From: G965200765 sp965200765
GTDB taxonomy: Bacteria > Pseudomonadota > Gammaproteobacteria > Arenicellales > JAJDZL01
NCBI GenBank assembly: GCA_965200765.1
Contig: OZ241380.1
Coordinates: 372,001-436,000, forward strand
Length of the DNA stretch: 64,000 nucleotides
Reading direction: 5' to 3'
The notes under the pieces are model-generated. The model saw only the letters and a program-made list of their open reading frames with translations. It ran no database searches and had not been told where the DNA came from. The translations under genes were made by a program, and so were the position numbers. Every line of letters starts with the position of its first letter. Positions within the stretch are counted from its first letter, which is position 1. Shown here in pieces: positions 9,500 through 19,003 of this stretch.

Positions 9500-9650
9500 T
9501 GACAGGGTTCAATAACAAAACATTTTACGCGAATTGACAGTCGCTTGCTCAATGATTTTGGGCGCGACACCAAGGCATTGCCGATTCGGTTCTTGATTCC
9601 ATAGTCAAATTCCCAAAATTTCAGCTCGAGGCTATATTTGCCGGTGAGTT
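9500..9650 (+). repeat. Direct repeat copy 1 flanking the methyltransferase island
   Basis: A 32-bp core at 9508-9539 (begins TTCAATAACAAAACATTTTA) is identical to 11836-11867. Weaker similarity continues on the right for about 100 bp (ATGATTT, GGTATTGCC/GGCATTGCC, AATCGGT/ATTCGGT, TTACATTTG/CTATATTTG). Both copies have the same orientation and enclose the AT-rich methyltransferase gene. Confidence 0.75.
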
Positions 9651-9690
9651 GTTTACGGCAAGGCTTCTGGGTATCCGCGCACTGCGGGTT

Positions 9691-9719
9691 ATAAGACAGT
9701 CACGCTGATTATGTCTTAT
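9691..9719. promoter_or_regulatory. Palindromic candidate operator
   Basis: ATAAGACA (9691-9698) and TGTCTTAT (9712-9719) form a perfect 8-bp inverted repeat with 13-nt spacing, upstream of the BMP gene on the minus strand. It could be a repressor site or an RNA hairpin. No matching regulator gene is in the window. Confidence 0.4.
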
Positions 9720-9872
9720 GCTATCTAGGGAAGAAAAGCCTGACAAGATGCGCAACATGGGGACATCGCTCGCCGTATAGAACACTTATTGACTCCCAAG
9801 TAGTGAAAAGGATGTAGGAATCTGGCATAATTTGACAGTATGGAGGTGAAAACAACGGAACGGGAGAGTTAC

Positions 9873-10169
9873 ATGGTAAAGAAGAAATTCAGCAAGCTGA
9901 TTGTGTTGTTCGAGAATCGGCCGGATTTCGAGCAACAAACAGTTGTAAAAATTCTTCAACGAGTGAATTCGGAACACAAGATTTACAAGCTGATCGACTT
10001 TCGGTTTTCCAAACAGGTGGCTTGTTCGTACTACGGAAGCGACTGGTATTTCCACAGGATGGTAGGTGGCCTACAGAATCATGGCTGTCTAAAATTCGAG
10101 AAGAGCCACGATGTGCCAACCGATTTATCGCGAGCTTTTCTTCGTAAGATGGAGAGGTTTTTACTATAG
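9873..10169 (+). CDS. Small hypothetical protein upstream of the methyltransferase
   Basis: 98 aa from ATG 9873, which has GGGAGAG just upstream; an earlier in-frame ATG at 9840 lacks a ribosome site. The product is basic and lysine-rich at the start (MVKKKFSKLIVLFENRPDF), with no family I recognise. It lies inside the repeat-bounded insertion and ends 111 nt before the methyltransferase, so a role in the same unit is possible. An overlapping open frame on the other strand exists, so the reality of the gene is uncertain. Confidence 0.4.
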   Translation: MVKKKFSKLIVLFENRPDFEQQTVVKILQRVNSEHKIYKLIDFRFSKQVACSYYGSDWYFHRMVGGLQNHGCLKFEKSHDVPTDLSRAFLRKMERFLL

Positions 10170-10280
10170 AATGGGACGTGAAAAGTCAAGAAAGAACTAG
10201 CACGTGTGTTTATTATTTTATAACCTTACATGATGGGCGAGGCTATCTGGATCTAACAGTATTTTCTCTGGAGATTGTGA

Positions 10281-11810
10281 ATGAAAATTGATCAAGCTGA
10301 GTATTTATTGAAAGTTGGTGAACAGCACCGAAAAGATTTCGGACAATTTTTTACTAATCCAGTAGTTGCAAAATTTATGGTGGAATGGGTTTTGCAGTCT
10401 GGACAAAATACTTTATTCGATCCTGCATTTGGATTGGGAGCTTTTTTGGTACCAATTGATAATGATATTAAAATTGAATTTTCTGGATGTGAGGTTGATA
10501 GCGAAATTATCAAATTTTGGAATCACTCAGTAAAAGAAAGGCAAATTAATTTAATACATGACGATTATCTTCAAAGATGGGGCAATTCGTATGCGAATAT
10601 CGTTTGTAATCCACCTTACATGCGATTTCAAAAATTTGTTGATAGAGATTCTATATTCAGAGCATTTAGAGAACATTTGGGGTTGAAAGTTTCAGGATAT
10701 ACAAATACGGCATCTGCTTTTTTACTGAAATCGCTTTTTGAACTAAATAAATCAGGTAGATTGGCGTATATCATGCCCTTGGAATTTCTTAACACTGGCT
10801 ACGGTAAGATTGTAAAGAAACAGCTAATTGAAAGTGGGCATCTAACTGCTATAATCAAACTTGATTGCGAAAAAGAAGTTTTTCCTGATGCTACTACTAC
10901 GGTCGGGATTGTTTTATATGACAAATCTCAAAGATCCTCTTACGTAGATTTCCACATTGCAGATTCAATCTATTCACTAAACAGAATTTTGGATGGAACT
11001 CCTAACAATAGAGTAGAATTAAAACAACTCAACCCTAACGAAAAATGGTTACCATATTTATCTGAAAATCAACTAATAATTAAAAATGAACTTACTGTGC
11101 CACTAAGTATTTACGGTCTATTCAAAAGAGGAATATCTACTGGTGTAAACGAGTTTTTTGTTTTAAGACGTTCGCAAGCGCAAGCTTTAGGAATTGAATA
11201 TCCAGAAGTAGTTCCTTGTATATCAAGGAGTTCTCAACTAAATAAATTGCAATTTGGAATTGAAGGATATGAAGAATTGTTGTATAATGATTTCCCGGTG
11301 TTATTATTTTGTGCACAAAATGCTCACTCTCGTCAAGCAGCCGTATATATAAAAGAAGGTGAAATAAAAGGATACAACAAACGTTATATTACTAAAAACC
11401 GTAAACCGTGGTACAAAACAGAGTATAGAGAACCATCTCCAATATTGCTTGGAGTATTTTCACGTGGCAGGTACAAACTTATTAAAAATGAGAGCAAAGC
11501 GCTTAATTTAACCTGCTTTCATGGTTTTAAACCAAATATATTTGGAACAAAATATCAAGACCATTTATTTCTGTATCTAGCATCCACACCTGGACAAGAC
11601 TTGTTGTCGTTATCGAATCGAAAGTACGGCGATGGCTTAGAGAAATACGAGCCAAATGATCTAAATGACGCATTGGTTCCCAACCAGCAGGTACTAGATG
11701 GTCTTACCAATGACGATGTCGATGTTGCAATGCAGTACACAAAAAAATATGGTCAAACACCAAAATGGATAAACAACTATTTTGAACAACTCAAAGAAAA
11801 ATTAGAATAG
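10281..11810 (+). CDS. N6-adenine DNA methyltransferase, gamma class (TaqI/Eco57I/PaeR7I-like)
   Basis: 509 aa. Motif I is FDPAFGLGAF (residues about 46-55) and the catalytic motif IV is NPPY (about 110-113, CNPPYMRF), an N-to-C order that defines gamma-class amino-methyltransferases such as M.TaqI and M.PaeR7I. The C-terminal ~250 residues are the probable sequence-recognition region. It transfers methyl from AdoMet to adenine at an unknown site. No restriction nuclease is adjacent, so it is an orphan methyltransferase or a remnant of a restriction-modification pair. Base composition is far more AT-rich than the purine genes around it, and diverged direct repeats bound it, pointing to transfer. 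Confidence 0.88.
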   Translation: MKIDQAEYLLKVGEQHRKDFGQFFTNPVVAKFMVEWVLQSGQNTLFDPAFGLGAFLVPIDNDIKIEFSGCEVDSEIIKFWNHSVKERQINLIHDDYLQRWGNSYANIVCNPPYMRFQKFVDRDSIFRAFREHLGLKVSGYTNTASAFLLKSLFELNKSGRLAYIMPLEFLNTGYGKIVKKQLIESGHLTAIIKLDCEKEVFPDATTTVGIVLYDKSQRSSYVDFHIADSIYSLNRILDGTPNNRVELKQLNPNEKWLPYLSENQLIIKNELTVPLSIYGLFKRGISTGVNEFFVLRRSQAQALGIEYPEVVPCISRSSQLNKLQFGIEGYEELLYNDFPVLLFCAQNAHSRQAAVYIKEGEIKGYNKRYITKNRKPWYKTEYREPSPILLGVFSRGRYKLIKNESKALNLTCFHGFKPNIFGTKYQDHLFLYLASTPGQDLLSLSNRKYGDGLEKYEPNDLNDALVPNQQVLDGLTNDDVDVAMQYTKKYGQTPKWINNYFEQLKEKLE

Positions 11811-11827
11811 AAAGATTAGAATTAAAT

Positions 11828-11975
11828 TGACAGGTTTCAATAACAAAACATTTTACGCGAATTGACAATCGCTCACCCGATGATTTAAGGGAAAGACAAA
11901 GGTATTGCCAAATCGGTGGATGCTCCGAATATCAAATACTCGGATAGGCCGCTTGCGGTTACATTTGGCGAGACG
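11828..11975 (+). repeat. Direct repeat copy 2 flanking the methyltransferase island
   Basis: Core 11836-11867 is identical to 9508-9539; similarity then decays to the right as in copy 1. It lies between the methyltransferase stop and the end of the permease gene. Confidence 0.75.
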
Positions 11976-12023
11976 TGTTTGGATTCAATCTAAAGAATTT
12001 CACAGCACGACTCTATCTACGAC

Positions 12024-12953
12024 CTAATTGTTTCGGTAAAAAATCTGTCCAATGCAACTAGGAGCATTCAGCTTTACTCGGACTGCATCGCGTGAAATGA
12101 GAACCAAAACCAGGATGGTCACAAGATACGGTAGCATTGACAGAATCTGTCCCGGAATTTGAACACCGAAACCCTGCAGATGCAACTGAAAAATTGTAAC
12201 TGCGCCAAACAGATAGGCACCCACTAGCACAAGAATCGGTTTCCAGGTTGCAAAAACAACTAAAGCCAGTGCAATCCAACCGCGGCCGGCAGTCATGTTC
12301 TCTACCCACATCGGCGTATAGGAAAGTGACAGGAATGCACCTGCCAGTCCGCTCATCAACCCGCCGAACATGGTAGCAAGAAATCGAATCCTGATCACCG
12401 GATATCCGATTGAATGAGCCGCTACATGCGACTCCCCAACAGCGCGAAGCACTAGGCCTGACTTCGTATGATAGAGAAACCAGTGAACCACGAATACCAT
12501 TACGATTGAAAAGTAAATCAAGATGTCGTGAGAGAACAGAAGCGGTCCGATAAGTGGAATATCTCCGACCGCCGAGAAATCCAAGGATGGAATTTTGTCT
12601 ATGGGGCGACCCAGTACAGGTTTGCCGATCAGTGAACTTAATCCAATTCCAAATAGTGTCAATGCCAAACCGGAGGCCACCTGATTGGCCAGAAATACAA
12701 GGGTCAAGGTAGCAAACAGCGTTGACATGATGACACCGGCCAAAGCCGCTGCCAGAATACCTGCAATCCAGCTACCGGAAACGTAAGCGACCAGAAATCC
12801 GGTTACCGCTCCGACCAGCATGGTGCCCTCAACACCCAGATTTAAAACCCCTGACTTTTCCGTGACCAATTCACCGGTTGCTGCAAGAAGCAGGGGTGTC
12901 GCCGCACTCACGATTGTAAGCAGTACAAGTTCGACAGTTGTGATTGCTTCCAT
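12024..12953 (-). CDS. ABC transporter permease (BMP-type nucleoside importer, NupQ-like)
   Basis: 309 aa with about eight to ten hydrophobic segments and the family landmark TEKSGVLNLGVEGTMLVGAVTGF near residue 31. This is the second permease of PnrA/BMP-type nucleoside importers (relatives of NupQ/YufQ and of the RbsC superfamily). Its ATG (12953) shares one base with the stop of the upstream permease (TAATG), so translation is coupled. Together with the partner permease it forms the membrane channel. Confidence 0.92.
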   Translation of the reverse strand: MEAITTVELVLLTIVSAATPLLLAATGELVTEKSGVLNLGVEGTMLVGAVTGFLVAYVSGSWIAGILAAALAGVIMSTLFATLTLVFLANQVASGLALTLFGIGLSSLIGKPVLGRPIDKIPSLDFSAVGDIPLIGPLLFSHDILIYFSIVMVFVVHWFLYHTKSGLVLRAVGESHVAAHSIGYPVIRIRFLATMFGGLMSGLAGAFLSLSYTPMWVENMTAGRGWIALALVVFATWKPILVLVGAYLFGAVTIFQLHLQGFGVQIPGQILSMLPYLVTILVLVLISRDAVRVKLNAPSCIGQIFYRNN

Positions 12954-14047
12954 TACTGTTCCTGCGGGGTAGTGCCGATAGGTTTGTTCGCCCGACGAAA
13001 TTCAAGTTTATAGTGAACCAGCAAGTCGCACGCGAGCAGAAAGAACAGCAACATTCCCTGAAAGACACCTGTTATTCCGATGGGAAGTGCCAATTTAATC
13101 TGCACCGATTCGCCGCCCAGATAAGACAGTGCCAGCACCAGGCTTGCCGGTATGATTCCAGCTGGATGAAGACGTCCCAGAAATGCTACGATGATTGCTG
13201 CAAATCCGTAACCGGGTGAAATAAATGGTTGTAGCTGTCCAATAGGCCCCGCAACTTCAATAATTCCGGCCAGTCCTGCGATACCTCCGCAACCCACCAA
13301 AGTCCACCATACAACTCGGTTGCGATGGACACCTGCGTAGCGCGCTGCCTTGATTGGTTGTCCCGCGATTTTCACTTGGAATCCGATCCATGTTTTGGAT
13401 AGCAGTACCCATCCGGTGGCAGCGATGAGTAGTGCCAAAATTGTACCGGCGTGCAGGCGTGTGCCAGTGACGAGCTGGGGTACCACGGTTGCACTCGGAA
13501 AATCAACGCTTTCAGGAAACCCGAATCCTGCCGGGTCGCGCCACGGACCATGAATCAAGACACTGAGTAGCAACCCCGCGACATAGACCAGCATCAAGCT
13601 ACTCAGAATTTCATTGGTATTGAAGCGTATTTTCAAAAATGCGGGAATTGCTCCCCACGCGGCACCGCCCAGAATTCCCAATACAAGGACCGCGGGCAGG
13701 GCGAGAAAATGATCGATTTCCGGCGAGTAGATGACTAATGCGCTACCAGTGATTGCGCCCAGCGTCAATTGGCCCTCAGCACCAATATTCCAGACATTCG
13801 CGCGAAAGCCCAAGGCAAGACCAATGGCAATCATTGCCAGTGGCGATGCCTTGACAAACAATTCGCTTAAACCGTAGCTGTCACTAATCGGACTGATAAA
13901 GTAAGCATGCAAGGTTTTAAGAGGCGGATAACCCAGAACCTGAAACAAAATTCCGCCAAATATCAAACTTAACGCAAGCGCGATGAGCGGTGTAACCCAC
14001 ATCATCAGCGTAGAGTGTGTCGCTCGAGCGACAAGCTTAATCGGCAT
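12953..14047 (-). CDS. ABC transporter permease (BMP-type nucleoside importer, NupP-like)
   Basis: 364 aa, multi-spanning. The central FRANVWNIGAEGQLTLGAITG segment is characteristic of the NupP/YufP permease. It starts inside the end of the ATPase gene (11-nt overlap) and overlaps the next permease by one base, so the three transport genes are one translationally coupled unit. Substrate is probably a purine nucleoside or oxopurine, inferred from the xanthine dehydrogenase and guanine deaminase neighbours. Confidence 0.92.
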   Translation of the reverse strand: MPIKLVARATHSTLMMWVTPLIALALSLIFGGILFQVLGYPPLKTLHAYFISPISDSYGLSELFVKASPLAMIAIGLALGFRANVWNIGAEGQLTLGAITGSALVIYSPEIDHFLALPAVLVLGILGGAAWGAIPAFLKIRFNTNEILSSLMLVYVAGLLLSVLIHGPWRDPAGFGFPESVDFPSATVVPQLVTGTRLHAGTILALLIAATGWVLLSKTWIGFQVKIAGQPIKAARYAGVHRNRVVWWTLVGCGGIAGLAGIIEVAGPIGQLQPFISPGYGFAAIIVAFLGRLHPAGIIPASLVLALSYLGGESVQIKLALPIGITGVFQGMLLFFLLACDLLVHYKLEFRRANKPIGTTPQEQ

Positions 14048-15602
14048 GAATCGAATGGCCGGGTTGAGGTATTTTCGAACCGCCCATTAGCAGTCCGATT
14101 TTTTCAGCGTTCAAATCAGCGATGTTGTATGGATCGGACAACTGTCCCTCAAACATGACTGCAATTCGATCGCAAAGCAACAACAACTCATCCAAGTCTG
14201 GTGAAATGATCAATACTGCGGTTCCGGATTTTGCCAGTTCAAGTAACGCACTGTGAATGGACTGTTGCGATCCTGCATCAATACCCCAAGTGGGTTGAGA
14301 TGCCAAGAGTAGGCGGGGTTTTTGCAGAATTTCCCGACCCACCAGAAATTTTTGCAGATTACCGCCGGACAAGCTGCTGGCATCCACATGCAATCCGGAA
14401 TGTTTGACATTGTACTGCTTGCAAATTCGAGTTGCATATTCCTTCGCATTTGCATGATTGAGCCACAAATTTTCAGAAAGGTTTCCCGTCTGATGGTCGC
14501 CGAGAAATGTATTTTCAATCAACGACATGCTTCCAATCATGCCTTGCAACAATCGTTCTTCCGGTACGACTGCGATCCCCTTTGTTCGGCGAGCGCGAAT
14601 TCCCAGTTTTCCGACTTGCTGGCCGTCAATCTCAATTGCGTCAGCGCGATCAGCGAGTCGTTCGCCAGACAGAAATTCCATCAATTCAGTTTGACCATTG
14701 CCGGCAACGCCGGCAATGCCGTAGATTTCGCTTGCACAGACTTCAAAACTGATGTTTTTCAATGAAATGCTTCGTTCATCAGACTCTTGGTGAGAGAGGT
14801 TTTTGACGCTGAATACAATATCGCCAAAGGTGCTGGCGGCCTTGACAGCACCGGTAAGACTGGTACCGATCATCATTTCAGCCATGCTCCCCGAATCTTC
14901 TTGGGTCGGGTCGCACTCGGCAATGAACTTTCCATGGCGAAGAATTGTTGCCTTGTGACACAAAGCTTGAATTTCTTCCAATTTGTGACTGATATACAGT
15001 ACTGCGCATCCGTTTTCGGCCAGTCGACGTAGAACTTCGAAAAGCTTGTTCGCCTCCTGGGGTGTCAGTACTGAAGTAGGTTCATCCATAATCAGCAATT
15101 TGGGCGATTGAATCAGACATCTGGCTATTTCGACCCGCTGGCGTTCTCCAACAGAAAGCGTGAACACATGTCGATCCGGGTCCAGGCCAAGTCCATATTC
15201 TTTGGAGAGTGTTCGAATTTGATCCGACAATGAGCGACTTTGCGTTTTGGGCACAACCAGTTCGATATTTTCCCGAACGGTCATGGCATCGAACAAAGAA
15301 AAATGCTGGAATACCATCTCGATGCCCATTTCACGCGCTTGTGCTGGCGATGAAATCTTGACTTCCTCGCCATTCCACTTTATCGAACCACTGTCAGCAG
15401 AGTAGTAGCCATAAATTATTTTGACCAAGGTGCTTTTCCCCGCTCCGTTTTCACCCAAAAGCGCATGAATTTCACCGGCTTGTACGATCAGATCAATCGA
15501 ATCGTTTGCAATGACTCCGGGAAAAGTTTTGATAATCCGGCCGAGCTCAAGCAAAGCAGGTTGAGGAGGTTGCTTGCTATTGTCAGAACGGTAATTGTTC
15601 AT
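14037..15602 (-). CDS. ABC transporter ATP-binding protein, duplicated ATPase (NupO/YufO-like)
   Basis: 521 aa with two ABC domains. The first has Walker A GENGAGKST (about residues 53-61), signature LSVGERQRVEIAR and Walker B LLIMDEPTS. The second has a divergent P-loop (GVAGNGQTE), signature LSGGNLQKF and Walker B LLLASQPTWGIDAGS, as is normal for sugar/nucleoside importers of this class. It energises the two permeases downstream. It starts 12 nt after the xdhC stop, tying the transporter to the xanthine dehydrogenase operon. Confidence 0.94.
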   Translation of the reverse strand: MNNYRSDNSKQPPQPALLELGRIIKTFPGVIANDSIDLIVQAGEIHALLGENGAGKSTLVKIIYGYYSADSGSIKWNGEEVKISSPAQAREMGIEMVFQHFSLFDAMTVRENIELVVPKTQSRSLSDQIRTLSKEYGLGLDPDRHVFTLSVGERQRVEIARCLIQSPKLLIMDEPTSVLTPQEANKLFEVLRRLAENGCAVLYISHKLEEIQALCHKATILRHGKFIAECDPTQEDSGSMAEMMIGTSLTGAVKAASTFGDIVFSVKNLSHQESDERSISLKNISFEVCASEIYGIAGVAGNGQTELMEFLSGERLADRADAIEIDGQQVGKLGIRARRTKGIAVVPEERLLQGMIGSMSLIENTFLGDHQTGNLSENLWLNHANAKEYATRICKQYNVKHSGLHVDASSLSGGNLQKFLVGREILQKPRLLLASQPTWGIDAGSQQSIHSALLELAKSGTAVLIISPDLDELLLLCDRIAVMFEGQLSDPYNIADLNAEKIGLLMGGSKIPQPGHSIHAD

Positions 15603-15614
15603 GAAGCGAATTGC

Positions 15615-16682
15615 CTAGATCCTTGAAGCAATTGTTGCATGTGACTCAGAAAGATGTTGCGATTGACGAGCTAACAGTGCTTTCTGTCTGGCTTCCAAAA
15701 GTTGAACCGTAACGGATGCTGCGATAACAGCAGGAGACTTGCCCGGAAGATTGGGCAAGCCGATTGGGCAAACAAGATGCTGTAGCTGTCCTTTGCCAAT
15801 TCCGTCCTGCAGAAAGCGTTTTTCAAATCGAAATCGCTTTGTTTTTGAACCGATCAGTCCTAGCCAAGCAAAATTCTTGCTTTGAAAAATTTTGAGGCAC
15901 AACTGATAATCAAGTCCGTGGTTGTGAGTCATGATCAGATACAACGCATTCGCTGGAATCTGCTCCAGACCTTCAAGTGTGTTGTTTACTACGATGGGTT
16001 GTGTATTCGCCGGAACTGTTGTCGGAAACATGGCCGCCCGTTCGTCAACCCAGAAAATTTGAAACGGGAGGTTTTCCAACGCATGAATGACAGCTTTTCC
16101 GACGTGGCCAGCACCAAAAAGCGCTAGTGGTATGTGATTTTCATCCAATCGGGATACAAACCATTCTTCCGAATCCTGTTTCACCAGTTTCGATGAAATT
16201 TCATCTTTCTGGAGCAAATCGTCAATCGTTGCCTTCACGGCATTGGGCAATGAGGTGTTGCCTCGCCAGCTGACAACCTGTGTCGGTAATTTCACGGAAG
16301 GGTTTAACGGACTTACCAGAAACAACGAAGCAGAACGATCTGCATGGTCCAGTGATTCTCGTATTGGTCCGGAAGCGTGCTCGTCAAACACCTCGTACAG
16401 CAATCGTACAGCGCCGCCACAACATTGGTTCATCGTAATGCCCAATCCGAAGAATTCATCGAAACGTTTGGGTTCTTCTGAATTTGTCAGGAGTTCTCTG
16501 GCGCGTTCAATCGCATGAAATTCCAGATTACCGCCACCAATCGTATCGGTTGAAGTTTCCGTGGTTACTACCATTCGGGATCCGACTTCCCGGGGTGCCG
16601 AACCGGTCGTCTCCAATACTGTAACCAGCGCAAACGGCTTGCTGTTGCGGGTCAAATCAGTCATTTCCTGAAGCCAGTTCAT
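15615..16682 (-). CDS. xdhC: Xanthine dehydrogenase accessory protein XdhC
   Basis: 355 aa from ATG 16682, which overlaps the XdhB stop as ATGA; an open frame reaching 16895 merely extends into XdhB. XdhC binds molybdenum cofactor, helps its sulfuration and inserts it into XDH. Visible are ETTGSAPREVGSRMVV near the start, GGGNLEFHAIERA, and a C-terminal Rossmann-like region (ALFGAGHVGKAVIHAL, MTHNHGLDYQL, LIGSKTKRFRFEKRF). It is third in the xdhABC order and directly precedes the transporter ATPase. Confidence 0.93.
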   Translation of the reverse strand: MNWLQEMTDLTRNSKPFALVTVLETTGSAPREVGSRMVVTTETSTDTIGGGNLEFHAIERARELLTNSEEPKRFDEFFGLGITMNQCCGGAVRLLYEVFDEHASGPIRESLDHADRSASLFLVSPLNPSVKLPTQVVSWRGNTSLPNAVKATIDDLLQKDEISSKLVKQDSEEWFVSRLDENHIPLALFGAGHVGKAVIHALENLPFQIFWVDERAAMFPTTVPANTQPIVVNNTLEGLEQIPANALYLIMTHNHGLDYQLCLKIFQSKNFAWLGLIGSKTKRFRFEKRFLQDGIGKGQLQHLVCPIGLPNLPGKSPAVIAASVTVQLLEARQKALLARQSQHLSESHATIASRI

Positions 16683-19003
16683 GCAATGTACTCCAAGTCC
16701 TTTAGTGCATGAATAGCTCGCAAAACTCGTTCCGGTGTCGCCGGTGCGTCGAGCTCGGGCCACGTGCGGTAATTTGCAACACTGGAGATTGCATCGCAAA
16801 TCGCGCTGTAAACAGAAATTGCAAGCATAAAGGGCGGCTCGCCGACGGCTTTGGAACGGTAGATTGAATCTTCCCGGTTTCTGCCCTTGTCCCACAATTT
16901 GACAAAGAATTCAGCAGGTACATCTCCACAAGTTGGAATTTTGTAGGTTGAAGGTGCATGAGTCCGCAGAACCCCGGTGTTGTCCCACCAAAGTTCTTCA
17001 CTAGTCAGCCAGCCGGCACCTTGCACAAATCCGCCCTCAACCTGACCTAGATCCACTGCCGGATTCAGCGATTGACCAACATCATGCAGGATATCCACCC
17101 GAACCAGTCTGGACTCTCCTGTCAATGTGTCAATCTCGACTTCACTGACGGCCGCACCATAACCGAAGTAGAAAAACGGATGACCTGACATCTTGGTGCG
17201 GTCCCAATGAATTTTTGGTGTTCGATAATGTCCGGTTGCCGATAAAGGAATGCGCGCCCGATGGGTTTCCTGAACCAGTTCCCGAAAGGAAATGGATTGC
17301 TTTCCCGCAACAATCCGGCCATTGACAAAAATTACATCTTGAGGTGTGACATGAAACAGACGCGAAGCGACAACAGCAAGATTTTGCTTGATCTTTTGCG
17401 CGGCATCCTGCGCCGCTTTGCCGTTCATGTCTGAACCTGATGAAGCAGCTGTAGCAGATGTGTTCGGTACTCGGGAGGTGTTTGTTTCGGCAATTTTGAT
17501 CTGCTCCAGAGGCACTTGAAACTCTTCGGCGACAACTTGCGCAACCTTGATGAGCAAACCTTGGCCCATTTCCGTACCGCCATGATTCAGATGAATGCTT
17601 CCGTCGGTGTATACATGTACCAGTGCACTGGCCTGATTGAAGGCCGTCATGGTGAACGAGATGCCGAATTTTACCGGTGTCAGTGCAATGCCTTTGCGCA
17701 AAATTTGACCGGGTTGATTTGCGGCACGAATTTGCTTGCGCCGCCTTTGATATTTCGATGTTCTTTGCAGTTCCTTGATTAAATCGAACAAAATGAAATC
17801 GGTAACTCGCATTTTGTACGGAGTAATATTTTGAATTGGCTTGTTATAAAAATTTACTCTTCGAATGGCAATTGGGTCCTGATTGATAAATGCAGCGACT
17901 TCATCCATGATTCGCTCGATGCACATCATTGCCTGAGGTGCCCCAAATCCGCGGAACGCTGTATGTGAAACTGTATTGGTTCTGCAACGGTAGGATACGA
18001 CCTTGAAGTGTTTGAAATAATAGGCATTGTCAATGTGCATGAGTGCGCGGTCATTAATTGGGCCGGACAAGTCGGCCGAGTAGCCACAATTGGAAGCCAT
18101 GATTGCATTGAGAGCATGGATTTGGCCAAATTCGTTGAAACCAACTTCATACTCGAAGAGAAACTCGTGCCGTTTGCCGGTGGCAATCATGTCTGTGTCG
18201 CGGTCCAGTCTGAGTTTTGCCGGCCGCCCAGTGACCCTGGCAGCAATTGCAGCGATGCAGGCCCATTGTGCGGCCTGAGTTTCCTTGCCGCCAAATCCGC
18301 CTCCCATTCGTCTGACTTCCACAATGATTTCGTTAAACGAAATGCCGAGTACTTTCGACACAAGTTGCTGAACTTCAGTCGGATGCTGGGTGGAACAGTA
18401 AATTTGCATGGATTGCGCTTCTTGCGGCACAGCCATTGCAATTTGCCCTTCCAAATAGAAGTGATCTTGTCCGCCTGTACGGAGTCTGCCCTGAAGCTGG
18501 TTGCGCGATTCCGCCAATACTTTTTCCGCTTCTCCGGTTTCCAGCACAGTGGGCTCCAGAATCCAGGATTGTTGCTCCATCGCATCTTCTATTGTCAAAA
18601 TCGCCGGCTTTGTCTGGTATTCAATTTGTGCTCGTTTGCAAGCCTTCCGAGCTTCTGCCAATGACTCCGCGGCAACTGCAAACAGCACCTGTCCCGCAAA
18701 ATGCACTTGTTTGTCGGCAAATACAGGATCGTCTCCAAGTGTCGGACTGCAATCGTTGGTTCCCGGAACATTGCCGGAATGCAACACTGCTACGACACCG
18801 GGGCTTGAATGCACATCATCCAAATTCATTGAAACAATGTCCGCACATGCCTCCGGGCTCAGTGCGACTGCAAGATGAAGAAGATTTTGGGGTTCCGGCA
18901 AGTCGTCGACATAGAGTGCTTCACCGGAAACATGCAGTTCGGCACTGTCGTGTGGCAACGGTTTGCGAACTGTAGTCGGCTCGGAACGAGTATGATCAAG
19001 CAT
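16679..19003 (-). CDS. xdhB: Xanthine dehydrogenase, molybdopterin-binding subunit
   Basis: 774 aa, close to the ~777-aa Rhodobacter XdhB. It carries the molybdenum site where hypoxanthine/xanthine is hydroxylated to urate (EC 1.17.1.4). Motifs: MGGGFGGKE (~235), FRGFGAPQAMMCIERIM (~350), GGTEMGQGL (~455), and KAVGEPPFMLA near 725 with the catalytic Glu. It overlaps xdhA by 8 nt and xdhC by 4 nt. All key residues seem present. Confidence 0.96.
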   Translation of the reverse strand: MLDHTRSEPTTVRKPLPHDSAELHVSGEALYVDDLPEPQNLLHLAVALSPEACADIVSMNLDDVHSSPGVVAVLHSGNVPGTNDCSPTLGDDPVFADKQVHFAGQVLFAVAAESLAEARKACKRAQIEYQTKPAILTIEDAMEQQSWILEPTVLETGEAEKVLAESRNQLQGRLRTGGQDHFYLEGQIAMAVPQEAQSMQIYCSTQHPTEVQQLVSKVLGISFNEIIVEVRRMGGGFGGKETQAAQWACIAAIAARVTGRPAKLRLDRDTDMIATGKRHEFLFEYEVGFNEFGQIHALNAIMASNCGYSADLSGPINDRALMHIDNAYYFKHFKVVSYRCRTNTVSHTAFRGFGAPQAMMCIERIMDEVAAFINQDPIAIRRVNFYNKPIQNITPYKMRVTDFILFDLIKELQRTSKYQRRRKQIRAANQPGQILRKGIALTPVKFGISFTMTAFNQASALVHVYTDGSIHLNHGGTEMGQGLLIKVAQVVAEEFQVPLEQIKIAETNTSRVPNTSATAASSGSDMNGKAAQDAAQKIKQNLAVVASRLFHVTPQDVIFVNGRIVAGKQSISFRELVQETHRARIPLSATGHYRTPKIHWDRTKMSGHPFFYFGYGAAVSEVEIDTLTGESRLVRVDILHDVGQSLNPAVDLGQVEGGFVQGAGWLTSEELWWDNTGVLRTHAPSTYKIPTCGDVPAEFFVKLWDKGRNREDSIYRSKAVGEPPFMLAISVYSAICDAISSVANYRTWPELDAPATPERVLRAIHALKDLEYIA

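Larger units (their letters stand above)
9411..9872. other. Upstream region of BMP gene holding a repeat copy and a palindrome
   Basis: No gene. From the BMP side it contains the leader with GAGGA, one copy of a diverged direct repeat (about 9500-9650) and a perfect inverted repeat at 9691-9719. It is the left junction of the inserted methyltransferase segment. Confidence 0.55.

Noticed and set aside
16683..16895. 71-codon N-terminal extension of XdhC
   Set aside because: It lies inside xdhB in another frame and is Cys/Arg-rich; ATG 16682 with ATGA overlap is the normal start.
18008..18664. 218-codon frame opposite xdhB
   Set aside because: Antisense shadow of a clearly conserved gene.
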